The translations under genes were made by a program, and so were the position numbers. DNA of 64,000 nucleotides from Pardosa pseudoannulata (taxonomy: Eukaryota > Arthropoda > Arachnida > Araneae > Lycosidae), in contig CM063498.1 of assembly GCA_032207245.1 (NCBI GenBank), positions 52,311,339-52,375,338 on the forward strand, given 5' to 3'. The notes beneath the pieces are model-generated. The model made no database searches. It was given only the letters and a program-made list of their open reading frames with translations, and was not told the origin of the DNA. Of this stretch, positions 48,770-60,806 are shown piece after piece (position 1 is the stretch's first letter; each line of letters starts with the position of its first letter).

Positions 48770-49400
48770 CCCTCCGAGTGGAACACACCGAGGAAAATAA
48801 GTCTCCAAAAAATACGCTAAAGTTTTATCGTGTCAATGACCAAAGTGTTCTATGATTTTTTACTTCACCCTTTTTCGACTAGATTGGAATACGGGAAACC
48901 CACCCTCGTTATTGTCCCTTTACTTCCGATTATAGATATATAAATAGAAATTATAGATTGTTAATTTTAAATACACATAAAGCTCGTCAAGTTTCGAAGA
49001 TCATCCCATAAGAAATAATGGATTCTAAAAGTACGAATAAAAATATTTTTTAAGAGAATTATTTATATTTTTTTTTTACGAAAGTCATACAAGATATTTA
49101 AGTGGTGCACAATTAGAGATACATCTGTTACCGCAAACGAAATTCTTCGAAATAGAGATTTACAAAGCCATGAGAAGCTATCATCGTCTTTGTGCCTCAG
49201 GGAGTAGGGGTGCATTATTCAATAAATGTCAGTCAAAAAGGGGTGCAGTTCCTAAACAATCGATCTGACCCTCCTACCTCAAATCTCCATGGGGAAAACA
49301 CTGGCAGAAATGCACAATGCATCCATTTTCGGAACGTTTTTGGAACTCGAAAATTGTACGTGAAAACTTGCGGAATTGTACGTGCGAACCGCTTAGAGGG
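48770..49400. mobile_element. piggyBac-type MITE
   Basis: TTAA (48766-48769) then CCCTCCGAGTGG; the right end, complemented, is CCCTCTAAGCGGTTCGC beside TTAA (49401-49404). It is 631 bp with no transposase motif. Open frames inside (for example 49192-49404) only trace the element. Confidence 0.75.
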
Positions 49401-49707
49401 TTAAAATGAATAAATGAATAAATAGAAGGGTAAAACAGCAAAATCGCCTCTCGTTTGAAAATTCTGGGAGGGGGTGGATTGATTCCCCTTGCCAATTAAT
49501 CCCGAATCTAGTAAGGCTTGTATTTAAATAATGCGTTAAGTTCTTGAATGATATAAAACTCATATTATAGCCAATAAAAATATTTTTATAACCAAGAAAA
49601 TTAGTTAAGAAGATATTATTTTATCTCTTATTTTCTTATCTGTGCTTATTAGTTTCGATTGGTAACATAATTAGGGCTCTATTTAAATTTTGTTATATAC
49701 ATATTTT

Positions 49708-50725
49708 CAGGGCCTGACTAAGATACTTTTGTGCCCAGGGCACCATCTAGTTTTTGTGCCCTCCACCTCCATTGCAAATTTATAGTGACAAGTTTTTATC
49801 ATAATTACAGTCATATAAAAATTATAACATTGAATTAGAAAACAGATTTAAGAAATTAGCATTAAAGTAATATTCAAAATCAAAATCACCAAATTTTCAT
49901 TTTACGTAATCATTATTATCTCTGTTTAGCCATGCTAAAAATTAAGGACTTTTAAAGACCTAGAGTCACCCACTTTTTTTATTTTTACCTTGTCACACTC
50001 ACAAGCTCTGTGGTGCAGAAAATAAATAATAAAAGAATTAAAAATAATTTAAATTGACGAGATGATTTAATGGTTTATAGTGGTACGTTGCTAACAATCT
50101 GTCTTATAAATATACAATAACCCATAGGATAAAGGGAGCACCAGGTTTGTTGAGGGAATAATTATCAGGTAAATAACAGTTTAAATTAAAGTAAATAGGG
50201 CGATTTCAAGCAGCAGTGCACATATCAACTTATGACGATTTTGTTTTTAATTTCAAATAGAAGGGCAGCTAATTATTTGATTTACTTCCGCTATCATAAT
50301 ATAATATTAAAAATGAATTTTAAAGGGCAATAAAGCCGTTTATGATTTGTTGCATTTTTTCACAATCGCTCTATAGGAAATAATATAGTCCATGACAAAC
50401 ACAATTACCTCGTACAATAATTTAGGATGCTACCATATTACAGTCGACATATGTCAACTTATGGTGATTTTACGTCATAATGATGTCAGAGAAGGGCAGC
50501 TAATCTATTGGTATCAAAATTCCCATCTCATGACTTTGCTGAAATCGTCATCATATACGTAAAGTCCATGACAAACACAATTACCTCGTACAATAATTTA
50601 TTAAAACTTAACGATGGTAGCTTAAGTTTGCAGTTTTTCCCCACTTAATATGTGTTTCAAACACTCGACTAACTTTTCGTGCCCAGGGCACTTGCCCCAA
50701 GTGCCCGTGCGATAAACAGGCCCTG
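49708..50725. mobile_element. hAT-type non-autonomous element, about 1 kb
   Basis: Termini CAGGGCCTGACTAAG (left) and, complemented, CAGGGCCTGTTTATC (right). The 8-bp flanks catatttt (49700-49707) and catactct (50726-50733) agree at six positions, as expected for an old hAT duplication. GTGCCC-rich subterminal words occur at both ends. No transposase is visible. Related repeats (about 50210-50424 and 50425-50600) lie inside. Confidence 0.75.
50387..50600. repeat. Direct repeat of 38 bp inside the hAT element
   Basis: The word starting AGTCCATGACAAACACAATT is present identically for 38 bases at 50387-50424 and 50563-50600. The DNA before each copy is also related (…CTTATG-CGATTTT… and GAAGGGCAGCTAAT…). 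A unit of about 176 bp was therefore duplicated in tandem. Confidence 0.8.
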
Positions 50726-51237
50726 CATACTCTTTGCTACAATAATTCTTTGAACCATACTAAAAGTTTGTATTTTATTTCTTCAGTGCTGCCATCTATT
50801 AAACAGGAGGATTGTTGAAAACGTTGCTTTGAAATTTCTGAAGAAACGTGTTCAGATTATGAGATCATAAAATAATTAATTTAAGAAAGTTCATGATTTT
50901 ATTTTGTAAAAATAAAATAGAAGAAATTAATACTTAGTAATCATTATTTTATTTATTGGATAGTGCAAACTATATCTGACTCGATGTACCTAATTTATTA
51001 TTTAAGATATATCTAAAGTCAATTTCGTTTATTGATGCAAAATATCAATTATTTACATTCGGATACTGGCATTTTAATTTTTGTGTTATTCATGATTAAT
51101 GAAATTAAGAAAATTAAAAACAAATATAAACAGGAAAAAGAACGCGAAAGTTTCATTCGGAACATAAATCACATATTCAAGACAATTTTACTACAGTTAT
51201 TTTAATTGATCACTCTGAAACTCATAACAATATGCGT

Positions 51238-51912
51238 TCCCTATATAATAATATAATAATAGCCTAAGTTATCTGTCCGTCTGTCCTCAAATTTATGAAG
51301 CGGTTGGACCTGGAATGGATAGAGGCAAACATATTGGATTCTTGATGAGTTAGGGTTAGCAAAATTCAAAGCGAGGAAAGTTTATCTTCTCCTAAACTAT
51401 TGATCCGATTCTAAAATAAATTGGTATAAATATGTCTCATATCACATCGAAAAATACTGTCGTCTTTAAAATGTTCGAAATTCCCCCCTTCTTCCCTTTT
51501 CGAGCGCTTAATGTCTATTTTCCTCGGTTAAGAGCAGATGATGAAATTTATCAATTTATTACATAATTAAAAGGTAAAAAAACATTTTTATTCTAGCATT
51601 ATGACGTTATTACTTTAACCATCTCATTTAATAATTTCTTATTTTAAATTGTTTAAATATCGTCTGCATTATTTTCATGCGATTTATCACTGAACTTAGA
51701 TAATACGTAAATAATTTCCTTTTATATTTGGCTTAAATAATAAATTAGGTACATATGTGGTAATTTTAAATTTAACCATAGATTACTTTTTGTTACAAGA
51801 TAATTCTTAGCCAAAAAAGAAACCACTTTTTTTACCTGCCTCATAGGGTACTTTACAATTCTGAAAAATTAAAAATTTTACTGATCCCGTCATATGACAG
51901 GCTATATGCTTG
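51238..51912 (+). mobile_element. Non-autonomous Helitron-like element (copy A)
   Basis: Begins TCCCTATATAATAATATAAT and ends ...GTCATATGACAGGC...CTTG before a T. A GTCATATGAC palindrome lies about 10-15 bp from the 3' end, where Helitrons carry a hairpin. It shares most of its length with copies C and D. The 5' flank is T rather than A, so this end may have mutated. Confidence 0.6.
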
Positions 51913-52131
51913 TCTAAAATATTTAAGAGTAAAATTTTGCATTTCATCATAAATAAAAGAACTTTATCTAACGTTATCTGGTTTAACATTTAAGTTGAAT
52001 TTATTATAAGTGGTTTTAAATTTATGAATTTTATGATACGTGTTTGATAATGCTTTGTCCTAGAAAGTTTTTAAACTCAATCTCACTTGAAAAAGGGTTC
52101 TTTTAAAAATTTGGAATAATTATTTTCTAGT

Positions 52132-52663
52132 ATCCCAGCTAGCAACGTTACATTGGGCCAACGTTGTACTGCATACGTTGGGGCAACGTTGATATGACAT
52201 GTTGGCCAACCGTTGGCCAACGGTTGGTTAATGGTTGGCTAATGGTGGTTGTTTACATATTGCCAACGTAATACTACGGTGGGCCAACGTAATACTACGA
52301 TGGGCCAACGGAATGCCAACGTTTATTATTTCTGTTTATTATTTTGCTATAGTGTATAATATAGAATGGGCATGTGCTATTACTTTGAAATAAGCTGATG
52401 TTTTTATAACACAAGTCATTTTTAAATTTTGCAAGAGTTGAAAAATAGAAAACAGATTTAAAAAAAGAATGAGATAGGTTATTTTAGTCTACACCCAACA
52501 TTTCATATAATACTTACTCTACGGAAATCCATTTATTCCTTTGAAATCTATATTAATTTTTTTAATGATACAAACTGTTTCTTAAATAAGAAAAATGAAA
52601 ATTTCCCCTTCTGAGAGCTAAAAATAGATATTTGAAGAAAAGCACAACACAACAAAAGTTAAA

Positions 52664-52703
<40 letters not shown>

Positions 52704-53730
52704 ATTATATATATATATTACATATTTTTAGTCGTTTTTCTTTTATTTACAATTTTTTTAAATTTAAATTCGGCAACCACATTTCCATCTACCAAAGTTC
52801 TCTTTATTTTCTCTGGATTCAATTTCATGGCATCTGAAACACAAATAAGTAACTTGAAAAGTATATATTATAAAATGTTTTAATATTACCACAAACATTT
52901 CCTTTTATCCTTTTAGATTTTTAAAATGATTGAAAGATGATTTGAATATGTAAAAAAATAAAGGTAAACATAATTACATCTAATAAATAAAATTAAGTTA
53001 TAAAGTAAACAAGTTTCATAACAACTATGATAAAGTGAAATCCACAATATTTACATATTATCATTATACAACTTTATTATCAATATTAAGAAAAGACACA
53101 AAAAAGTAACCTAACGATAATTTAAATCAGCATGCTTTTAAAAAAATTAAGAAATTAACTTAAAATTTGTTATTTTCTTAAATCTGTACTAAAGAAGTGT
53201 ACTAAAAGGTACTAAAGATCAAAGTGTACTAAAATACCGTGTATGTACTTTTGTAAATGGTACGTTACTATTAAAAACACAAAAGAGAAACTACAGTTCA
53301 GATAGCCAAATATCGTTTTATTCAGGAATAAATTAATAATAATGAAGGCATATATGATAGAACACAATAATATCAAGAAAACTTACCTTGCAAATTTGAA
53401 ATCCTGCAGCGATGGTGCTTTAACCCTAAAGATGCGGTTGATACACAACTTTCTCTTTTGGTGGAGCTTCGGCACATGCTCGTAGATATAGGCGGTTACT
53501 TTCATATATCTTAGCCAATGGTATGCCGATATTTGTGCAAGAGGCGTAAACAGAAAATCTACAACGTTGGCCCAACGGTTGGCCAACGTTTCAGAATTAG
53601 CGATGGCCAACCAAACATTTTGCCAACTAAATACCATCATTTCATTTGGCCTTTTCAACGTTTACCAAACCAAAGATCAACAGCCAACTTGTAGCCAACG
53701 AAAATCCAACGTTTCCGTGCTAGCTGGGAT
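52132..53730. mobile_element. TIR element with palindromic subterminal repeats
   Basis: Inverted ends ATCCCAGCTAGCA (left) and TGCTAGCTGGGAT (right). Within about 200 bp of each end, words such as GTTGGCCAACGTTGG and GGGCCAAC recur many times in both orientations. The superfamily is not recognised and no target duplication can be fixed. A (TA)n run lies inside at 52667-52719. Near the right end a minus-strand frame (53658-53383) reaches a strong donor, AAG/GTAAGT, at about 53391. Confidence 0.7.
52667..52719. repeat. (TA)n microsatellite
   Basis: AT run with an ATT interruption, within the TIR element. Confidence 0.95.
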
Positions 53731-54066
53731 TGTACGTGAATAACATTTGAACAGTTCATAGTATAGATTTAAATTTTTTTTTATTTAACAAGAGCTGAAT
53801 TTTGTATCAATTAAATAAACATTTTTACAAGCAGATTCTTTGAAGAATTAAAAATACTGTAAGTTATCCAATTAATAAAAATTTCTCTTCTCTGTTAATA
53901 AAATTATTTATTTTGTTAATAATCGATAAACCTAGCTATATTTTGATTGATAAGTTTAGTTAACAATGTCTATATAGTAAATGTAATCTTTTTTTCAACA
54001 GAAACTTGGAACTATGTTTGAAACCTATTATTTGCAATTTCCGATCCCAACAGTGGCAACTTGTAA

Positions 54067-54245
54067 TCCCTATATAATAATAGCCTAAGTTGTCTGTCTG
54101 CGAATTTCTGAAGCGGTTGTACCTGGAATGGATACAGGCATCCATATTGGATTTTTTTGAGTTACGGTTAGCAAAATTGAAAGTGAGTTCGAAAATTCAC
54201 CCATCCCCCTTTTCGAGCATTTAATGCTATTATTTCAAGCCTTAT
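54067..54245 (+). mobile_element. Helitron-like element, 5' fragment (copy B)
   Basis: After an A at 54066 it starts TCCCTATATAATAATAGCCT and follows copies A and C through GAAGCGGTTG-ACCTGGAATG. It is lost near ...CAAGCC at about 54245. The end is approximate. Confidence 0.6.
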
Positions 54246-54375
54246 CCTTCCTCTTATTCTATACGAATTTCATCTTTGATAGGATGGCAAAGGAGGAGAG
54301 TAATATTTAAATTTCTGGACTGTTTTGTACTTTAACCTTCATATACTCTAACTAGTTCATATACTTTAATTTGCA

Positions 54376-54455
54376 GGCGATGTACATTTGGTAGAATGTC
54401 CGCCCACTTGATTGTCGTACTTCTCGGGTTTACGGTTCTATCCCCGACGTAGCCA
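54376..54455 (+). repeat. tRNA-like sequence followed by a T run
   Basis: TTGGTAGAATGTCCGCCC resembles an A-box/D-arm, GGTTCTATCC a B-box, the 3' end reads ACGTAGCCA, and nine T follow. The acceptor and T stems do not pair fully, so this is a degenerate tRNA or SINE head rather than a working gene. Confidence 0.4.
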
Positions 54456-54666
54456 TTTTTTTTTAATATCTAATAAATTTAATATTTTCTTCTGTTTCTT
54501 TTAAATTCTTATTCCGAATGTTGCTTTATTATTTTTAAAATAAATTTTTACTATTTTTCAACTTTTTATAATTTTTATAATTTTTATTTTATTAAATTCA
54601 ATATTGCTTACGGATGTCCCTGGCCACAAAACATTTCATGTTGTGCATCCTTAAACTTTCTTCTCG

Positions 54667-55297
54667 TAATAGCCTAAGTTATCTGCCAGTCTGTCCTCGA
54701 AGTTATCAAGCTGTTGGACCTGGAATGGATAGAGCATCCATATTGGATTTTGATGAGTTGAGGTTTGCAAAATTCAAAGCGAGTAAGTTTATCTTTTCCT
54801 AAACTATAGATGATTTTTGTAGTAAATTGATGTGAATAAGCTTCGTATCACAGCAAAAAATACTGTCCTCTTTAAAACGTTCGAAATCCACCCCGTCCCC
54901 CTTTTCGAACGTTTAATGTCATTATATCAAGCCCCATTTTAAGAGAAAGCGATTAAATTTATCAATTTATCACATAATAAATAGGTAAAAATAACAATTT
55001 TTTTTTAGCATTATGACTTCACCTTTAACCATCTCATTTAATCATTTCTTATTTTAAATTATTTAAATGTGTTCTGCATTATTTCCATACGTATTATCAC
55101 TAAACTTAGATATTACATAAAATTTTCTTTTTTTATTTGACTTAAATAATAGATTAGTACATATGTGATAATTTCAATCGATTATTTTTTAAAAGAAATT
55201 CTCTGAAAAAAATAAATCATTTTTTTTACCTGCCTCATTTTACTTTACAACTGGAAAATTAAAATTTTACTGATTCATATGACGGGCTGTAGGCTAG
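54667..55297 (+). mobile_element. Helitron-like element, 5'-truncated (copy C)
   Basis: Starts within the conserved TAATAGCCTAAGTTATCTG and runs to CATATGACGGGCTGTAGGCTAG (55297) followed by T, matching the 3' CTRG rule. The first dozen bases of the family are missing. Confidence 0.62.
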
Positions 55298-55911
55298 TAT
55301 TTAAATATTTAGAAATGCAGAAACTTTGTGAAAACTGTTTAGTGCTCGAAAATTCAAATAGATGGCGCACAATCCTCACACAACATTCATTAAAGAAAAT
55401 TCATTACAGAAAACATTTGCAAAATGTCCATGTAATGAAATTATTTTTCAAATAAAATTAAAATTGCTTTACTATATTAATTTAGCTTCAACTACCACCA
55501 GTACACAAGTCAGTGTTAAATTTTGGTTCATAAACAGGACCGTAGCCTGGATTTAGTTTTGTAGGGGATGTGGGGACTCAAACTGTTCTGATTACCTTCT
55601 CTTGATGGGAGCAACTGAGTATTACACTTTGAGAAGAAACTTTGTTTGGACGTTCATCATTCCATTTTTATACATTGCATATTCTGCTTGCATTTTTTAA
55701 TACTTGAAACAAGGAATTTTTTTTTCTTAATTGATCAAGATATTTACTTTTAATTGTGTATCATTAATTTTTCACATTGTTATCAACGGTATTTATAATG
55801 CACATTGAATTAATGTATGCATCAAACACCAACATTTTTTCATTAAAAAAAAATAAAAAAATTCAAAAGGAATTAAAAAATTTTTTAACGTATTTTCTGG
55901 ATTTAAATATA

Positions 55912-56225
55912 CACTCAAGAGTCAAAACATTATGACCACCCCTACATTTTGCAATGAACTCGCCTGGATGACGTGAAAGGCACGTGATCAGGTGGAAGTG
56001 GTATTTAACTGCTGTTGGAGAGTCTGAAGAATCATTCTTTCACTTACTTCTGTGTGTCATGGGAAAGTATCAGCGATAAGTGGGCATTTGTAATGGCCGA
56101 AGGTGGCGATATTTCGTGGGTTGTTCGCGATCTACTTGTTAGTACTCATGAAAGTGATTGTGGTGAAACCATGAATGACGACATGGTATCGGGGATGTTT
56201 TACTAAAGCAAAAGGAGCCAGGAAT
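55912..56225 (+). pseudogene. Tc1-like element, 5' end and transposase N-terminal relic
   Basis: TA then CACTCAAGAGTCAAAACATT is a typical Tc1/mariner-type terminus. About 110 bp later a broken frame reads MGKYQR, then VGCSRST and further helix-turn-helix-like pieces (56030-56200) with frameshifts and stops. It is in plus orientation and stops where the minus-strand Tc1 relic begins, so it may be a truncated separate copy. Confidence 0.5.
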
Positions 56226-56319
56226 GGCTCAGTGAAAACTGATATGTGATATGTACATGTAAAAAAAAAAAAATTACAATATGAGAAAAATTTTTTATTC
56301 AATATTATATTTGTCAATC

Positions 56320-57299
56320 TCTCGCCCTTATGCAGACAGTTATTCGGCTTGGCATTGATTGATAGAGGTGGCTGATCTCCTCCTGAGGGATATCGAGCCA
56401 AATTCTGTCCAACTGGCGCATTAGATAGTCAAAATCTCGAGCTGGTTGGAATTCTCTGCCCATAATGCTCCAAAAATGCTCAATAGGACAGAGATCCGGT
56501 GACCTTGCTGGCTAAGGTAGCGTCTGGTAAGCAAGAAAAGAAGCAGTAGAAACACGTATAGTGTGGGGCCGGGCATTATCTTGATGAAGCCCATGATGGC
56601 GTGACATGAAGGGCAACATAACGGTCGTGGAACTTCGCCGGTGTACCGCTGTGCTGTAAGGATGCCACGGATGACAACCAAAGGGGCCCTGCTATGAAAT
56701 GAAATGGCTCCCATCACTCCTGGTTGTTGGCCCGTATGCTGGAAGACGGGGTCTCTAGACACGTCTTCGCTGATAATCGGGGCTCAGTTCAAAGCGGTCA
56801 GTCTTCAGTGATGAAGTAGAATAGTCTTCATCGCTGAACACTATTCTACTCCAGTAAGTGACATTCCAATTCGAATCAGTTCGACATCATTGCAAACAGG
56901 CTTGTCGTTGTCCAGAGTTCAATGGTAGTCGGCGCAAGGGGCGCCGTGACCTCAGCTCTCTTTCTGTGAACTGCCAATGAATGATCCTTGCGGCCACTGA
57001 AGAATTAGTTTTCACTTACAATCGATGATAATGATGCATCTGGGGATGTGAGTGCCGCACTGATATCTGATGATTGCTCGGACATTACATTCTGCTGTTT
57101 CTCTTGGCCGACCGCTTACTTCTTGACGCTGCGTTCAGCCATGGCTCATCCTGGCCATGGATCAGCCATGGCCATAGCATCGATCCTGCCCAAATGTCGA
57201 GCGATTCGCCGATTAAACCAACTGGCTTTTTTGAGCTCAACTACACATCCTCTCTCAAATGCTGACTTCTGCGCATATAGTTCACGCACTTATATGTGA
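56320..57299 (-). pseudogene. Tc1-like transposase pseudogene
   Basis: Read from 57299 leftwards: an N-terminal helix-turn-helix (SAFERGCVVELKKASWFNRR then IARHLGRIDA), a DNA-binding linker with SLSSIVSEN, the first catalytic region (WSRIVFSDED near 56840), GVMGAISFHSRAPLVVIRGI, and C-terminal DIPQEEISHLYQSMPSRITV. Several stops and frame changes interrupt it. The order matches Tc1-family transposases of about 340 residues. The expected right-hand terminal repeat beyond 57300 is not visible. G+C is higher than in the flanks, suggesting a relatively young insertion. Confidence 0.85.
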
Positions 57300-58020
57300 G
57301 GCGTAGTACTGTCTACCTAAGTACATTTTATATTTCTTAATGGCCAAGTTTTATCACAAATAATTAGACATTTATTAATTTCATTTAATTTTTTTGATAA
57401 TGCGGGGCTTTTTCATATTTACCAGTCATCTATAGAACTTCGCGGAAGTTGTTGACCCCTTTTTTATGGGAGCACAACATAGGTTTTAACCTAGGCCAAC
57501 ACAAAGTGGGTCCTTGCAATTTACAAGCAGGTACCAAACAAAGGCCATCAGGCCTGGCTTGCAACCTTCAGAGGAATCGATTGAGAACTCGGAGGACATT
57601 CCGACCTCGAGTCCAATCTACGTGCCTCAACCGCCATGAATGAACACAACGGATGTTTAGACGGCTTTGATCCTTGATTCCACAACCCTCCGGTTGATCC
57701 CTCCTTCTCTGATCAATTTTACACTTATATTAAAATTTTACTTTGTTATGAACTGTGTTCAAAAACTAGTATTTACTATCATTAGTACTATCAGTAAGTA
57801 CTATTAATAGTAATATGGTACTATTCTTAGCAAAAATTTAAAAATCAGACACAAACAAAATGTTTTGCTTCTGTATTCACTTCTTCGACGCTTGAGACAT
57901 TGATTTTTCAAATTGTTACGACCGATATTTATGAAGAATTGGATAAACGTTGAAGCTCGAAAGAGCTATAGATGAACGAAACGTGTCAATGAAGAGAAAA
58001 GTTTGCAGAACAGTTATTTT
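57300..58020. other. Non-coding, locally G+C-rich DNA
   Basis: The segment 57420-57720 has many CpGs and a short open frame (57449-57643) without a domain. Its nature is unknown. The rest is A+T-rich. Confidence 0.4.
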
Positions 58021-59073
58021 AAGCTAATTTTTTAATCAATTAAATGATGAGCTTCCTATGACATTTTTCAATCAATTAAATGAGGAGTTTCACATGACGT
58101 GCTAATTTTTTAACCAATGAATTAAGGAGTTTCACATAACATTTTTCAATTAATTAAATAAGGAGTTTCACATGACGTGTTAATTTTTTAATTAATTAAA
58201 TGATGAGTTTCACATGACATTTTTCAATCAATTAAATAAGGAGTTTCACATGACGTGTTAATTTTTTAATCAGTTAAGTGGGGAGTTTCACAAGACATTT
58301 TTCAATCAGTTAAATGAGGAGTTTCACATGACGTTCTAATTTTTTAATCAATTAACTAAAGAGTTTCACATGACATTTTTCAATCAATTAAACGAAAAGT
58401 TTCACATGATATGATAATTTTTAATCAATTAATTAAGGAGTTTCACATGACATTTTTCAATCAATTAAATAAGGAGTTTAACATGACGTGTTAATTTTTA
58501 ATCAGTTAAATAAGGAGTTTCACATGACGGGCTAATTTTTTAATTAATTAAATGATGAGTTTCAAATGACATTTTTCAATCAATTAAATGAGGAGTTTCA
58601 CATGACATTTTTCAATCAGTTAAACGAAAAGTTTCACATGATATGATAATTTTTAATTAATTAATTAAGGAGTTTCACATGACATTTTTTAATCAATTAA
58701 ATAAGGAGTTTCACATGACGTGTTAATTTTTTAATCAGTTATATAAGGAGTTTCACATGACGTGCTAATTTTTTAATCAATTAATTAAGGAGCTTCGTAT
58801 GACATTTTTCAATCAATTAAATAAGGTGTTTCACATGACATTTTTCAATCAGTTAAATGAGAAATTTCACATGACGCGCTATTTTTTAATCAATTAACTA
58901 AGGAGTTTCACATGACATTTTTCAATCAATTAAATAAGGAGTTTCCCATGAGGTGTTAATTTTTTAATCAGTTAAATGAGGAGTTTCACAAGACTTGCTA
59001 ATTTTTTAATTAATTAAATGGTGAGTTTCCCATGATGCTCTAATTTTTTAATCATTTAAATGAAGAGCTTCAC
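58021..59073. repeat. Tandem array with alternating 36- and 42-bp monomers
   Basis: About 26 monomers begin TTTCACATGAC. Type A (36 bp) continues ATTTTTCAATCAATTAAAT; type B (42 bp) continues GTGCTAATTTTTTAATCAAT. They mostly alternate as a 78-bp dimer, with departures (AA or BB neighbours) in the right half. Divergence between monomers is moderate and the array is bounded by unique, CpG-containing DNA. Confidence 0.93.
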
Positions 59074-59814
59074 ATGGCGTTTAGGTGAGCGAGAGGGTTA
59101 ACATTGCTTTTTCTGCTGAATGGTAAAGTGAATCTGAGCCCCAGACGCCATTGATGGAAACGACGTATCTTTGCTCGTCTTGTTTTTCGATACTACAACC
59201 CTCCAGATATGAGGATGGATGCCTTTGTGATGTAAAGAACTACAACTTTTCCTTCTCACGTAGGATGTAAAAAGAACTACAACTTCGACTTCGTGCAGAA
59301 GTTTTTCCGGTTTTGATGGGTATTGTGGAAAAATGTCGTTGCTCCGCTGTATGATGGGCCAGTGTGAAGTTATAAATTTGTGATTAATTAAAGTGTTTTA
59401 AAATTGAATAGTGGAGTGATATGTTCAAGTTACGTGTGTTTTGCTCGTCAAGAAACAAGATTTGTCTATTCATGACAGTGCACTGACCTCCCACGGCGCA
59501 TATTTTGCATTACGTTTTTAGTACGAGTTTCATATTTTACTAAATATAATGATAGGGAACAAAAAATACAAAATTAAGATTTTGTAAGTTTTGGAAAACC
59601 GAACATTTAAAATTAAATCTACTTAGTCAAAGATGAATTATTGTAGAAAAGCAGGCCAGTTGAGGGCTTTACTATACACTTTGTATACGTATAATAGATT
59701 AATTTCTTCCTTCTCGAACCCGTCACAATTACAGGTTGAAATTTTGAACTCTATTTTTCGCGCCCGGGATATTTCCGGGCTGCAGTGGTCAAAAGTAAGG
59801 CAACAAAAGTATTA

Positions 59815-59945
59815 AAAGGTATGGTACGGTAAGGCACAATACAGTAAAGTACAGCACAGTACTGCACATCATAGCATAGCATACCATAGTCTAGTCTAGT
59901 CCAGTACAGTACAGCACAGTAGAGCAAAGTATAGCACAGTATTTC
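59815..59945. repeat. Degenerate (ACAGT/ATAGC)n pentanucleotide-like repeat
   Basis: Successive five-base words such as ACAGT, ACAGC, ATAGC and CTAGT with frequent substitutions over about 130 bp. Confidence 0.8.
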
Positions 59946-59992
59946 ATAGTTTAGATATGTCATCATTAAGGTTCGTCTTCTACAAAGAATAA

Positions 59993-60170
59993 AGCGGAAC
60001 AATGGCCGATTGGTTAGGGTGCTGGCCTTCGGTACTGGAGTTCGTGGGTTCGAATCCTACTGTGAAATGGTTGTTCGTAGCCGTTCGGAATCGACTTTAA
60101 GCTGTAGGTACTCGTTCTCATAAGCCCTCGTGTTGCAAAAAGTAGACCGTAGCACTTCAAACCAAACCTA
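59993..60170 (+). mobile_element. tRNA-derived SINE copy 4, with target-site duplication
   Basis: A-box-like TGGCCGATTGGTTAGGG, B-box GGGTTCGAATCC, body ending TTGCAAAAAGTAGACCGTAG and tail CAAACCAAACC. The flanks read tctacaaagaataa (59979-59992) and tctacaaacaataa (60171-60184), 13 of 14 identical. Confidence 0.9.
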
Positions 60171-60262
60171 TCTACAAACAATAATTTAAGAATTTTTTTT
60201 TCCTTTCCTGTGTTCCGAAAATCTTTGCCTCGATGGGTTCTACTTTCTCACAATGAATTTAT

Positions 60263-60442
60263 GGTTTGGTTTGGTTTGGAGTGCTACGGTCTACTTTTTT
60301 GCAACACGAGGGCTAATGAGACCGGGAACTACAGCTTAAAGCCAATTCCGAACAGCAACGAACATCTGTGACAATGGGGGATTCGAACCCACGAACTCTG
60401 GTACCGAAGACTAGAACTCTAACCAATCGGCCATCGTTCGGC
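60263..60442 (-). mobile_element. tRNA-derived SINE copy 5, inverted to copy 4
   Basis: Full-length copy in opposite orientation, 92 bp from copy 4. The flanks cacaatgaatttat (60249-60262) and cgcagtgaatttat (60443-60456) match at 12 of 14 positions. The tail is GGTTTGG repeated on the plus strand. Confidence 0.9.
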
Positions 60443-60806
60443 CGCAGTGAATTTATTTACTAGCTTATGGGAGAGAGATTACCGGCGTTGAAGCGAATTA
60501 TTCTGTATCCTCACCTCTGGGTTCAGAAGCTAAAATGTGAGTTCAATTTCTCTTTCCCGAATGTCGACCGGCTGTGTTTTTGCTAACTATCGAAGACAGA
60601 TTTTCTGATGTAAGTAGAGTAAAGCTATATCTCCGTGCAAATACTTTCTCCTTATAAAAAGTGCATAGTGTATCTGGAAGATATCGAGGCTCCCGATCCA
60701 AGACTATAGTACATTTAACTGGAAGACATTTTTCTAGATGGATACCTGTCTTTGATAAGAAAGGCAACCATCAAGAGAATGCAAAGTTTGTTGTTCCAGT
60801 AGAGAT

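Noticed and set aside
58021..59073. CRISPR-like array
   Set aside because: Monomers are contiguous with no unique spacers, in a eukaryotic context: a satellite.
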